A DNA stretch of 39,117 nucleotides from Parvularia atlantis. Lineage: Eukaryota; Opisthokonta; Rotosphaerida. Location of the stretch: the NCBI GenBank assembly GCA_943704415.1, contig CALSCO010001273.1:1-39117 (forward strand). Direction: 5' to 3'. Below the pieces are notes generated by a model. It worked only from the letters and a program-made list of their open reading frames with translations, was not told the DNA's origin and searched no databases. The position numbers and the translations under genes are program-made. Positions 23,731-33,425 of the stretch are shown here, one piece after another. Position 1 is the stretch's first letter. Each line of letters opens with the position of its first letter.

Positions 23731-26700
23731 ATGTCTGGGTCGCGATCGGTGTCGCTGTCGTCGGCCGTGTCGATGGGCGCGGCCAGCAGTGCACCAGGCG
23801 AGGCCGGGCCGCTGTCAAGCGCGCGCACGGCCGTCCCGGACCAGGTCATGCGCATGCGCGTGCAGATCGTCCGGCACCGGCGCATCATCGCCGTCCTAGG
23901 CACGCTGGACGTCGCCCTCGTGCTCTTCTTCGTCCTTCTCGGCGCCGGCGGCTACGCCTCGCTCAGCGAGTGGATCGATGAGCAGGCGCGCAGCCCGGCG
24001 TGCGCACGCTCGACGTGTGCCACCGAGGGCTGACACTCTGCCGCCGCAGGTCCGCGGCTTCACGTACGTCTCGAGCCTGTTCGACCTGCTCGGGCTCGCC
24101 GTCGTGCGCTTCCTGCTGCTGGCGCTGTACGCGCTCGACTTCTGGGTACGCCCCCCACGCGTGCGCCGCTGCGGCATCCCGTGCCGACCCGCCCGCGCCC
24201 CCGATGCGCAGTTCTTCGGGCTGTTTGCGGTGCCGTTGCTGTTCTGCCTCGCGTCCGTGCCGTACGCGTTCGTCAAGGCCATCTTCGTCAACTTCACGAC
24301 GGCGCCGTGGGAGGCGCAGGCGGTCATCGCGACGTCGCTGGCCGTCGCCCTCGTTGAGACGCTCCTGCTCGTGCGCGGCATGCAGCTGCACTTGCGGTGC
24401 GCATCGGCTGCCGCGATCGCCACGGGCTCTGAAGGTTGGGCGGGCGGCTCGCACAGCAAGCTGCACCGCAAGCGCCAGGCCAAGCGCCAGACCAAGCGCC
24501 AGAGCATGCGCACGTTCGCGCGCGCCGACGAGCACACGCCTTTGCTCAAGCAGCAGGCGCGCGCCGTGGCCGTCCCGTCCACCGGCGGGCACTCGTCCAA
24601 CCTGCACGCCGACGACCTGCTCTTCTTGGGCAGCGCAGACGTGGTGCGCGACACGCCCGCCGCTGGCCGCACGCAGGCTGACGGATGACGCGATCGCAGC
24701 AGTTTGCCACGCCGCCGGAAGGGCCGGTCGACGACGACGATGGAAACGTCGAGCGGCTCGCGCTGCTCGGCGACGCGTCGTACGCCAAGCTGGACGGTGC
24801 GCCGCTGCATCGGCACGCGCCCACATGCGATGCTGACAGTGCGGCGGATGACAGAGCGCGTGCGGCAGGTGCAGAGCCCGATGCACAAGCTTGTCATGCG
24901 CGGCGTGTACCTGACGTGGGACAACAACTTTGCCGAGGCGCGTCTGCACAAAGCAGCAGCAGCTGCACCCCGTGGCTGACCACACGCGCTTGCACAGGCC
25001 GAGGCCGAGCTCGTGCAGCTCATGACGTGCTCGCCGCGGCACATGCTGCACCACGGCGAGATCAACCTGGTCAAGCAGGCGATCACAGGGCGGCTGAGCG
25101 AGCGCGACTCGCTGTTGAGCGCGCTCGACAAGGTGGATGCGCACGTGGCGCGCGTGCTCGCGAGCGACCAGAGTGTGGTGCGTGCGTGCGCGCGCACGGT
25201 CCGCGCCAGGCGTAGCTGACCGCTTGTCGCGTGCAGCTCGAGCTGGCACGAATAATGCAAAACCAGCTAATGCACTACGAGACGCGCCACCGCGAGGGGC
25301 GCAGCTGGGCCAATGAGATGCTCGGCGCCGACGTGCTGCGCAATTACCGCTGGGACATGCAGATTGTCGCCGCCGACGCGGTGCTGTGGCGCGCGCTGTT
25401 CCAGGTGCGTTCGCGGCGCAGCGTCACGCGCGGCTGAGACGCGGGCGTGGGCGTGGGCGTGCAGCTCGGCGGCGGAATGGAGGTGCGCGGCGCGTACAAC
25501 CTGCGGCGAGCGTGGAAGGCGTACGAGGGCCTGCAACGCGAGATCACGACGGCCAAGACGCGCGGCCAGTTGGTGCACGCGAGCGTCGAGATGGCGCTCA
25601 AGTTTGGCGTGGGCCTGTTTTACTTCCTCGTGTCGATCGTGCGCATCCAGCAGCCGTGCACGCGCGTGCGCTCGGCTGACGCGGGCGCAGGTTCCGGGCC
25701 AGTTCCTCACGCTGCTCGAGATCATAGGGTTTCGCGCCAACCGCGACCTCGGCGTGCAGCTGCTGCACGAAGTGCAGAAGGCGCGGAACGTATGCGACCA
25801 AGCTGTCTGTGCGCTGACGTGCTCGCTCGCAGGACGGCGGCGTACGGTCACCGATGGCGTCGCTCGTGCTGCTCATGAACTATCTGTTCATCCCCCGCGC
25901 GCTGAGCGACGTCAAGGAGCTGCTGGGCCACGCCGAGCCAATCGTAAAGGACTGCCTGAGCGTGATGCCGTGCGTGGCCGGCTGTGCACGCGGACCGCAC
26001 CGAGCGCTGACTGGCTGCGTGCGCCGCGCAGCAACGGCACCATGTTCTTGCTCATGGCCAGCCACTACGCGCGCAAGACGGGCGAGGTCGACGACGCGAT
26101 CCCGTGCGACCGTGCACCGTGCGAATCGCTGTTGCTCCCCTGACACGCCCGCGCACAGATATCTGACCAAGGCCATCGCCGAGTGCCAGCGCGTGCAGCT
26201 GGTGCGCAGGCTGGTCGCGCGCCCCGCCGTGCTGTGACTTGACGCGCTCGCCCTGCGCATGCAGCCGCCAAACAACTACCTGTTTGAGCTCGGCCTGTGC
26301 TGGTACATGAAGCTCGACTGGCCGGCGGCGGCGCGCATCTTTGAGCGGCTCGTGCTGGACGACGCGAACCAGTTTGAGATGTGCGTGGCGCACGCTTGCG
26401 TTGTGAAGCTGAAGCTTGACGTCGCGGCGTGCGCGCGCTCACAGGAAGCCGATGGCGTGCATCCAGCTGAGGCGAGTGCGGGTGGGCATTTTTGGCACGC
26501 ACGTGTCGCTGACGCTCGCGCAGCTCGTGCTACATCGCAATGGGGCGCGAGGACGACGCGTTCAGGCAGCTGGCGCGCGTGCCGGCGCTGCTGCTGAACA
26601 AGGCGAGCCGCGGCACTGCGGGCGCGCGTGGCACGGGCCGCACTGACGGGCGCGCCGCAGTCGAACCGCTTCGCAAAGATCGCCAAAGCCAAGGCTGAGC

Positions 26701-27394
26701 GCATTGTGCGCCGGCGCAAGGCGCCCTTCCTCGCGTTCGACTTCCTGTACCTGCGCCGCGACATGGCGCACATGGGTGCGGCCGCGGCGTACGGTCCACG
26801 GTGCGCGTGCCTCACGCGGCGCGCGCAGGCGAGGCCAACCTGCAGCGCTCGCTCAAGCTGATCAAGGACCTCGAACGCGTGCGTCGCCCCGATATCGCGC
26901 TGCGCCGCGCGCGCTGCCTCACCGGGCACGGTGGCGGCGGCAGACGACCGACGACGTTGAGACGCGCGCGGTGTACGTGCTGCTGTACGGCGCCAACCTC
27001 AAGTTCCTGCGCCGGCTGGACGAGGCGCTGGCGGTGCTCGGCGAGATCAAGCAGCTGGAGAAGCGCGTGGTCGAGGTGCGCGCGCGGGGTGAGCGTGCGC
27101 GTGTGAGGCCGACGGCGGCGCGGGCAGGAGCGCTATACGATCCCGTTCGCGTTCTACGAGATTGGCGAGATTCTTTACAAGCAGCGGCGCGTGGTCGAGG
27201 CCGAGGAGGCGTTCCGCTACGTGCAAAACTTCCGCGGCAACTACGACGTGCGCCGCCCGCTGCTCGCGCCCGTGCCCGGCGCTGCTGACGCGGTCGCGCG
27301 CACGCAGTTCTCGGACGTGCTGCGCAACCGCATCCGCCTGTGCTTCGTGCAGATCGCGAAAGACCGCGAGGGCGAGGCCAATGCGTCGCGATGA
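23731..27394 (+). CDS. MENTAL domain - phospho-FFAT - TTC39/IML2 fusion protein
   Basis: Twenty exons: 23731-23985, 24050-24145, 24212-24643, 24700-24796, 24855-24937, 24998-25177, 25237-25404, 25465-25638, 25691-25789, 25833-25969, 26032-26103, 26159-26201, 26265-26380, 26445-26471, 26524-26602, 26661-26775, 26829-26878, 26944-27075, 27128-27247, 27308-27394. They total 853 residues. Residues 50-175 hold four membrane helices in the STARD3 MENTAL pattern: RRIIAVLGTLD, then SSLFDLLGLAVVRFLLL, and ALVETLLL in helix 4. EHTPLL (224-229) is an acidic dileucine motif. QFATPPE (262-268), followed by an acidic run, matches the STARD3 phospho-FFAT site (QFYSPPE). From about 290 on it is TTC39/IML2: FGVGLFYFLVSIVPGQF, LLEIIGFRANRDLG, VRSPMASLVLLMNY, PPNNYLFELGLCWY, then TPR-like repeats to the end. 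A role as an endosome-ER contact protein is inference. Four introns need GC donors. Confidence 0.82.
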
Positions 27395-27422
27395 GCCATG
27401 TACAACCAGAGCACTGCCCCGA

Positions 27423-27704
27423 TCACTCGCTGCGTGCGCACGCGATGCACGGTCAGCCACGGGGCGCGGGTGCGGGCGCGGGCGCGCGCGCACATGATCG
27501 GGCGCGGGTTGTCCTGCGTCACGCGGTTCTGGCGCCGGCGCGCCTCGGCGCTGCCGTCCTCCTTGTTCTTGCCGCCGCTGCGTTGCGCGGGGGCCGGCGT
27601 CAGCGGCGCGCGCTGATCGGCCCACGTGCGCACCGCCGGCGCGCGTCCTGGCTGGCCTTGCTGAGGAACTGCTGGAAGCGCGGTGAGGCGATCGAGTACA
27701 GCAT
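27423..27704 (-). CDS. Predicted 53-residue basic protein, unrecognised
   Basis: Three exons (27634-27704, 27494-27577, 27423-27429) with introns of 56 and 64 bases give 53 residues. It begins MLYSIASPRFQQFLSK and ends QNRVTQDNPRPIIE. Both introns have the local GTGCGC donor and CAG acceptor. The second has a typical CTGACC branch motif and the first contains CTGACG. The last exon carries only seven coding bases including the stop. The N-terminus could form a short amphipathic helix; the middle is rich in Lys, Arg and Gly. I recognise no family. An upstream in-frame stop supports the ATG at 27704. It faces the MENTAL-TTC39 gene with 28 bases between stops. A chance open frame cannot be excluded. 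Confidence 0.5.
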
Positions 27705-28629
27705 CGCTCGATTGGCGCGTCCACGATGGCAAAGTGCCTGCCGTTGCCCACATCACCCGGCCGTTCCCAGCCCCCGTGCTGCTGAGGACGAGATCGCGCG
27801 GTGGGACGTGTGACGGCGCGGCATGTCGGCAGCCTGCGTGGCGCGGGTGCTTTGCCAGTGCCGCCGCGCGATGCGCCGCGTGTGTGGGACCGGCCGCGGA
27901 GCGGGCCGAAATCGCCCGTGCGCCGCGTCCGAGATGGCCGCACTTTGTTTGCGGTGGGCAAAGAAGAATTTCCGCGCTGGGGTCGGAGCCCGTGGCCCTG
28001 GCGACCAACGAGAAGGGCATTCGCTCTCACGCGCACGCTGGGGGGGGGGACCGCGTGGTCAGATTGCGACTGGGGCGTGGCACGCGGGCTCATTTCACGC
28101 CTCGCGCCCACCCGTCTCTCTCCGCGCGCGCGGTGTGGGCGCGGGTGGGCCAGAGTGGGCCGGGCGCGCGGTGTGGTGCGGCGCTGGGGGCGCTGCAGGG
28201 ACCACATAAGCCATCATATCCGTGACGGCACTGGCATCTCTTGTCAGCTGCGCGCGCTGAGTTGTCGGCGTCTGCAACTGCGCCCGCGCGCGCGAGCCCC
28301 TTGCGCGTCTCACGCCCTCTCTCCTGCTCCATTGCGCGCATCCGCCGCCGGCCGCACGTGCGCCGGCCGCTGCTGCTGACGGATCTGCGCCGCCGGGCCC
28401 GACCACTCCGCCCCAGCGTGTCTCACGTGCGCCCCACTTCTTACTTCCGCGCGCTGTGCGCCTCGTGCCGCGCCGTGCCGCGCCGCGCCTCGTGCCGCGT
28501 CCGTGCGCCTCGTGCACCGCACCCGCTGCGCCGCGCCGTCGCATTCGCGCGCGCGCGGCGCGTGTGAGCCATGTGGCGGCAGCCGTTGCCACATATATCG
28601 AGAGCTCATCTCGCGCCTCCTCGTGCGGC

Positions 28630-28645
28630 TTTTTTTTTTTTTTTT
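28630..28645 (+). repeat. Poly-T tract
   Basis: Sixteen T in a row in GC-rich sequence. It is a likely nucleosome-excluding promoter element, with a second T/C tract about 160 bases on. Confidence 0.6.
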
Positions 28646-28746
28646 GCGCACGAAAATGCCGGGGCCCAGGCCCCGCAGCTGCCTGCGGCAGTGCCCGCGC
28701 CCGTGCCCGGCCCCTTTCACCCGCCACGTCACGGCGCCGTCAGGCC

Positions 28747-28788
28747 CGGCCGTTGCGCGCCGGCCGTTGCGCGCCGGCCGTTGCGCCT
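28747..28788 (+). repeat. Three tandem copies of CGGCCGTTGCGCGC
   Basis: A 14-base unit repeated three times, the last copy with one change at its end. It lies between the two T-rich tracts upstream of the Zn2Cys6 gene. Confidence 0.75.
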
Positions 28789-29289
28789 CCCGCGCTGTGG
28801 GACTTTTTTTTTTCCTTTCTTTGCCTTTTCGGCTCGCTATGCTCGACGCTGCCGGCTGCTCCTGCGCGGCTCTCAGGCGGCGCGCGGTGAGCGGGGTGCG
28901 GCGCGGCCGGCGGCGGTGCGCGGCGGCCGCAAGACCGTCGTCGGTCGCGGTCCGATAGCGCCCCGTGCGTTGCGTTGCGCACTATTGCTTGCTGACGCCC
29001 CGGCGCGCGCGCTCTGCAGCAGGGGCATCCGTCGAGGACGCGGCCGCCGCTCGTTTCCCAGAACGGCCCTGCGAGTCGCGGCGTCACCCACAGCCCATCT
29101 CGGCCCACCCCTGTCGCTCCCACCGCGGCCGTATGCCGGATACGCCCACGTGCTTGCCCGCCCCCATTGCCCGCCGCCAGCGCCTCTGCCGCCGATCCAT
29201 CGCGATCGCGATCTGCGCCGGCGCATCCGCTGCCAGCGCGTGCGCCTAGGCCCGCCTCGCCGCGCGGCCCGCCCCCCCGCCCGCGATAG

Positions 29290-30760
29290 ACGACCACTAC
29301 GGCGGCACCGATCGGTCGCGCGGACAACGAGCCTGACAACGACGACGACCAGCCGCCGCGCCTCCTTAGCCTACCGCGCCAGCCCGTGCACCCGTCCGGC
29401 CCGGCGACCTACCCCTACACCTTCGTCGCCGGTGGCGGCGGGAGCGGCGGCGGCAAGGACGCGCTCAGCGCGCTCGTGCACGTCGCCGCGGCCTCGCCCC
29501 TTCTCTCGCTCTCGGCCAGCGCCTCGCTCTCGGCCAGCACCGCCTCGTTCTCGTCGCTCGCGTCGGCGTGCCCCTCGCCTGTGCTGCAGCTGGCACGCCT
29601 CGCGCGGGTCGGACTGATGGTGCGCGCTGCGGTGGGTGAGACGCGCTTGTTCCACCCGGAACTGATCCACGCGTTTCGACCAGGGTGAGACCGCTCTCCC
29701 CTCGTCGCCGCACCCGGCCCCGCCGCACGACCCGACTGAGCCGCGCGGCAAGCGGCGGCGCATCGCGCCCGGGGCCGCGTCGCACCCGCAATCGCCTTCC
29801 TCGCCGTCGTCGTCGTCCTCCTCCTCGAACGCCTCGCCCAACGCCGCGCGTGAGCCCGATGCCCGCGAGCGGCGCGCGCGCGCGAACGAACCGAACACAC
29901 GCAAGCGCGGTCGCCCAACGCTCGCAGACAGGTCGGTCGACGTGCCAGGTGCGCGGCCGAGGCCGGCCGGTCGTCGCCGTGGCCCTGACCGCGCCGCACG
30001 CTCAGCCGTGCGTTTCGACGCGTTTCACGCGCGGCCCATTCTGCCGCTCCCACACCGGCACTCGGCAGACGCGGCCCTCTTGACGTCGCCGCGGCTTAGC
30101 CCGCCGTGGCACCCGTCGCTTGTGCCTCGCGACCCGCCGAGCCCCTGGACGCTCGCGCCGCAGCAGCTGGGCCTACCTGGCAACTTCACTGCGCTGAGCG
30201 AGTCGTCGCAGCGGGCGTCGCTCGAGCCGAGCGCGCACCCGTTTGCGACGTTTCACGCTGGCCCGTTCGACCAGTTTGCGCGGCACGGCTTGACTGGGAC
30301 ACTGCCGTCAAGCAGCACGGGCCCGGACGCGCTAGACAACCCACTCGCGCCACGACTGCCGAATCCGAATGCAACGGGTTTCTGGACGCAGCGCCAGCCG
30401 GGCCCGCTCGTGGCGCATCTGGCGTCGCTGCCGTTGGTGCTGCCGCTCGGACAGTCGATGCCGCCGCCCCTGCCGCCGCCGCACCCGGGCTACGAGCCGC
30501 GCGTGCCCGAGCCCCGCCGGCGCGCACACGTCTCGCGCGCGTGCGGCAACTGCAAGAAGGCCCATCTCGCTTGCGACGTCGGCCGGCCGTGCAAGCGCTG
30601 CGTGCAGCGCGGTACCACTTGCGAGGACACGCAGCACCGGCGGCGCGGACGTCCACCGCGCGAGGACCCCTCAACGTCCGCACCGCCGACCAGCGCCCGG
30701 CCCGCCGCGGACGAGCGCGCCCCGGCCATGTCGCTGCGGCGTGTGGTTCACCAAGACTGA
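29290..30760 (+). CDS. Zn2Cys6 fungal-type transcription factor with GRP motifs
   Basis: Three exons are clear (29290-29619, 29684-29948, 30006-30760) and encode about 449 residues. The frame is open at the 5' end right after an intron-like acceptor (GATAG), and I could not find the first exon with its ATG. The binuclear zinc cluster at 30542-30622 reads C-x2-C-x6-C-x5-C-x2-C-x6-C (CGNCKKAHLACD, then CKRC and TTC), so all six cysteines are present. It sits unusually near the C-terminus. Two AT-hook-like cores, KRGRPTLAD (near 29914) and RRRGRPPRED (right after the cluster), could add minor-groove contacts. The rest is Pro/Ser-rich. The sequence SRACGNCKKAHLACD resembles a subgroup common in early-diverging fungi. 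Such factors bind CGG-type sites; the target genes are unknown. Confidence 0.85.
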
Positions 30761-31006
30761 TCACCGTTCGACCGATCGCGATACGCTCACACTCACAGAC
30801 CCACCTTTGCCCACCTTACTCACCAATAGACGGCACACGATCTGTATCTCCTTTCCCCCTTTCTCCATCCCGACACCCGTTGAGCTCCCGCTCCGGAATG
30901 CAAGGCATGCAAACCTTTCTTTGCTTTGAACAGCGGTCACCGCACGGCCACAGAGGAGACGGAGAACCAAGTAAGGGACGACCCTACCACGCGACGACAG
31001 AAGCGC

Positions 31007-33163
31007 TCACTTGCTCAGCGCCGCGGCCAGGCGCTTGCGATACCCGTCGAGCACGGCCTGGTACTCCTCGGCCAAGTTCTCAACGCCGTTCCACAGCGGC
31101 AGGCGCGTCTGGTCGCGGATGTTGCGCTGTGGTTGTGCGCGGGGCGGGTCAGCGCGAGGCAGCCGCGAGACGGGTGCGAGCGCGCACCTGTGCCACCCAC
31201 ACCGCCGAGTTGCACTTGAAGCCCGAGCCGAAGGCGATCTGCCAGACACGGTCGCCCGACTTGATCAGGTTGTGCGACTCGATGAACGAGAGCTCGTACC
31301 AGATGGACGAGGATGAGCTGCGGCGGTGGCGGCGGGCGCACGTGAACACGCGCGCAAAAACACACGCCGCGCGAGCGCCCCGGGCACGCACGTGTTGCCC
31401 ACGCGGTTCAGCGTCGCGCGCGACGGCAGGACGTGGTGCGGCTCGAGCTTGAGGTTCTGCTCGAGGCCGTCGATCACGGCGCGGCCGCCAGCGTGGATGC
31501 AGTAGTGCTGCACGGCCTTCTTGAAGTTGGGCGTGTAGGGCTTGACGTCGCGCCGTCCGAGGAACTTGCGTTGGGCGTAGTTAAAAAGGAACCTGGCCTG
31601 CTCGTCCAACGGGAGGATGAGCGGGCCGAGCATCGTCAGGTTCGTCTTGAGCGCGTCGCCCGCGACCTTGACCAGGTCCTTGGACAGGCGCACGCCGATC
31701 GTGCCCTGGGCGTCCTCGAGCTGGTAGACCGAGTTGTACGCGACGTCGTCCGAGGCCTTGTGCACGCGCACGGTGTGCAGCAGGCGGTACTTGGCGCGCC
31801 ACGAGTCGCGCGAGCGGTTCGACAGCAGCACCGCAGCGCCGCCCATGCGGAAGAGGCAGTTGGACACCATCATCTCCTGCACGCGGCTGTGAGCGGTCTG
31901 CATTCGCGCACGCGCTCCGGGGCCACGCAACCTTCTCGTTGGCGCGGTACCAGTTCTGCGTGATGTTCTCCGTGCTGATTACGACTGCGATGCTGTTCGG
32001 GTGCACGCGCAGCAGGTCCTTGGCCAGGTCGAGCGAGATCACGCCCGCGCTGCAGCCCATGCCGGCCAGGTTGTAGTTGCGCACGTTCTCGCGCATCTTG
32101 TACTTGTTGATGATCTGCGCCGCCGCGGGCGCCGGTGAGCCCGCACGCACACGGCGCGCGGCCGGCCGCGTGCGCACGCACCATCGCCGCCAGCGACGGC
32201 GTCGGGTTGAACAGCGAGCAGTTGACGATGAGGATGTCGACGTCCTTCGGGCGCGTGCCCGTCTTGGCGAACAGCTCCTCGAGGCACGTGCCCATGACGT
32301 AGTCGGCCTCGCCGCGCGCGGCGGCCATGTCGCACTTGGGCGGGAAAGTGAACATCGCTGCGCACGCACACACGCTCGCTCAGCACGCGCGCACGCGGCG
32401 GGCATACACGCGCACCCGGCGGCATGTACGTGCGCTCGCCCAGGCCCGAGCGGCGTAGGATCTTGTCCTGGAAGTCCTCCGACTCCTTCGTGAAGGCCTT
32501 GGTCTTGCGCGTGATGTCCTGCGCGCGGAGCGGTTCGGTCAGCCGCCACGCAGCGCTGCCGCTCGCCACCACAGGTGCACCATGAAGAAGTCGAAGCTGA
32601 TCATGTACTTGTCGTCCGGGTGGAGCACGGCAAAGTCGACCAGGTACACCTGAGGGCTGCGCATGAGCATGGTGATGACGAGGAGGATGATGATCGTGAT
32701 GAAGACGACGAGCATGATCAGGTCGAGCTCGAGCGACGACAGCGTGCCGGCGAGCAGCTGCGCGCGGACGTGTCAGCGGGGCCCGCGCCGGTCGACACAG
32801 CGTGCGCGCACCTCATAGCGGCCCACGAGCGTGTTGCGCGCGGCCTCGAGCGAGAGCAAGATGCGCGTCGAGTGCGTCCACAGCAGCAGCGCCGCAAGGG
32901 TCACGACGAGCGCGTAGAGGATGCGCCGTTCGGCGAGCGAGTGCTGCTCGAAGCCCTGCTGCACCTCGCGGAAGTCGACTGGGCTGCCGCATAGGGTCAG
33001 ATTCGGCGCGAGATTTGCGTGCGCGCGTGCCACCGCACCGGTCCTCCGTCACGCCGACCGAGCGGTAGTCCTTGCGGGGCGGCTGCTGCTGGGCCGCCGC
33101 GCTCGCCGCCGCCGGCGCTGGTGCCGTCTTCACGTCCGACGACGACGGCGACGGTGCGTCCAT
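31007..33163 (-). CDS. Plant-type 3-ketoacyl-CoA synthase (FAE1/KCS family)
   Basis: Nine exons: 33039-33163, 32812-32983, 32581-32757, 32416-32518, 32182-32357, 31932-32114, 31392-31876, 31188-31317, 31007-31126. They total 556 residues. Two N-terminal membrane helices ([14 protein letters not shown] and [16 protein letters not shown]) place it in the ER, as known for KCS. The condensing-enzyme core carries the full triad: C272 in [10 protein letters not shown]440 in [12 protein letters not shown] and N473 in VGNTSSS. Other family blocks are [33 protein letters not shown] and [12 protein letters not shown]. The enzyme joins malonyl-CoA to a long-chain acyl-CoA in the first step of very-long-chain fatty acid elongation. 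Fungi normally use ELO proteins for this, so this family is unexpected here. Its start is divergent from CYFIP across 262 bases. Confidence 0.93.
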
Positions 33164-33425
33164 GTGACCAAACAGTAAATAGGTTGCGGACATTTCCAGG
33201 CGCGTCTGATGGGCAGCGTGACGTGTACATATGCTCATGTTCCACAGTCTCGTTGTTGTTGGGCGGGCGCGCATTGCTCCTCTCGCCCGGCGTCGCGCGC
33301 GCTCGTGCGCGTTATGGCCACTGCGGTGGCTGCGGGGTCTGTGGCGCAGGGGAGGATGGCTGGGGGGGGCGCGCGGCGCTCGCACGTTGTTTACCACGGC
33401 AGCGCCGCAGCACCAAGGCAGCGCG
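33164..33425. promoter_or_regulatory. Divergent promoter region between KCS and CYFIP genes
   Basis: A 262-base region between the two ATGs. The half next to KCS is less GC-rich (ACCAAACAGTAAATAGGTTG, and ACATATGCTCATG near 33226). The half next to CYFIP holds a G-rich run. No TATA box is seen on either strand. Confidence 0.5.

Larger units (their letters stand above)
27705..29289. other. Long intergenic region upstream of the Zn2Cys6 gene
   Basis: Nearly 1.6 kb with no gene I can support. It should contain the promoter of the 53-residue gene (minus strand) and the promoter, leader and first exon of the Zn2Cys6 factor (plus strand). It holds two T tracts (28630-28645 and about 28804-28813), a G run near 28041-28050 and a 14-base tandem repeat. 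Long open frames here have the Arg/Ala/Pro composition expected of chance frames in GC-rich DNA. Confidence 0.5.

Noticed and set aside
24685-24687. ATG overlapping a TGA, suggesting two overlapping genes (membrane protein, then TTC39)
   Set aside because: The overlap lies inside a canonical 56-base intron (GTGCGC, CTGACG, CAG). Splicing joins both halves in frame, and the FFAT-like motif that belongs with MENTAL lies after the junction.
28041-28050. G run as part of a G-quadruplex
   Set aside because: Only one G run is present nearby with no regular spacing of four G tracts, so I make no structural claim.
27047-28207. Long minus-strand frame over the 3' end of the MENTAL-TTC39 gene
   Set aside because: Arg/Ala/Pro composition of a chance frame in GC-rich DNA. 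Only the small three-exon model inside it shows gene-like splicing.
30106-31452. Long plus-strand frame overlapping the Zn2Cys6 and KCS genes
   Set aside because: It runs out of frame through the zinc-cluster exon and antisense through KCS, with no recognisable protein pattern.
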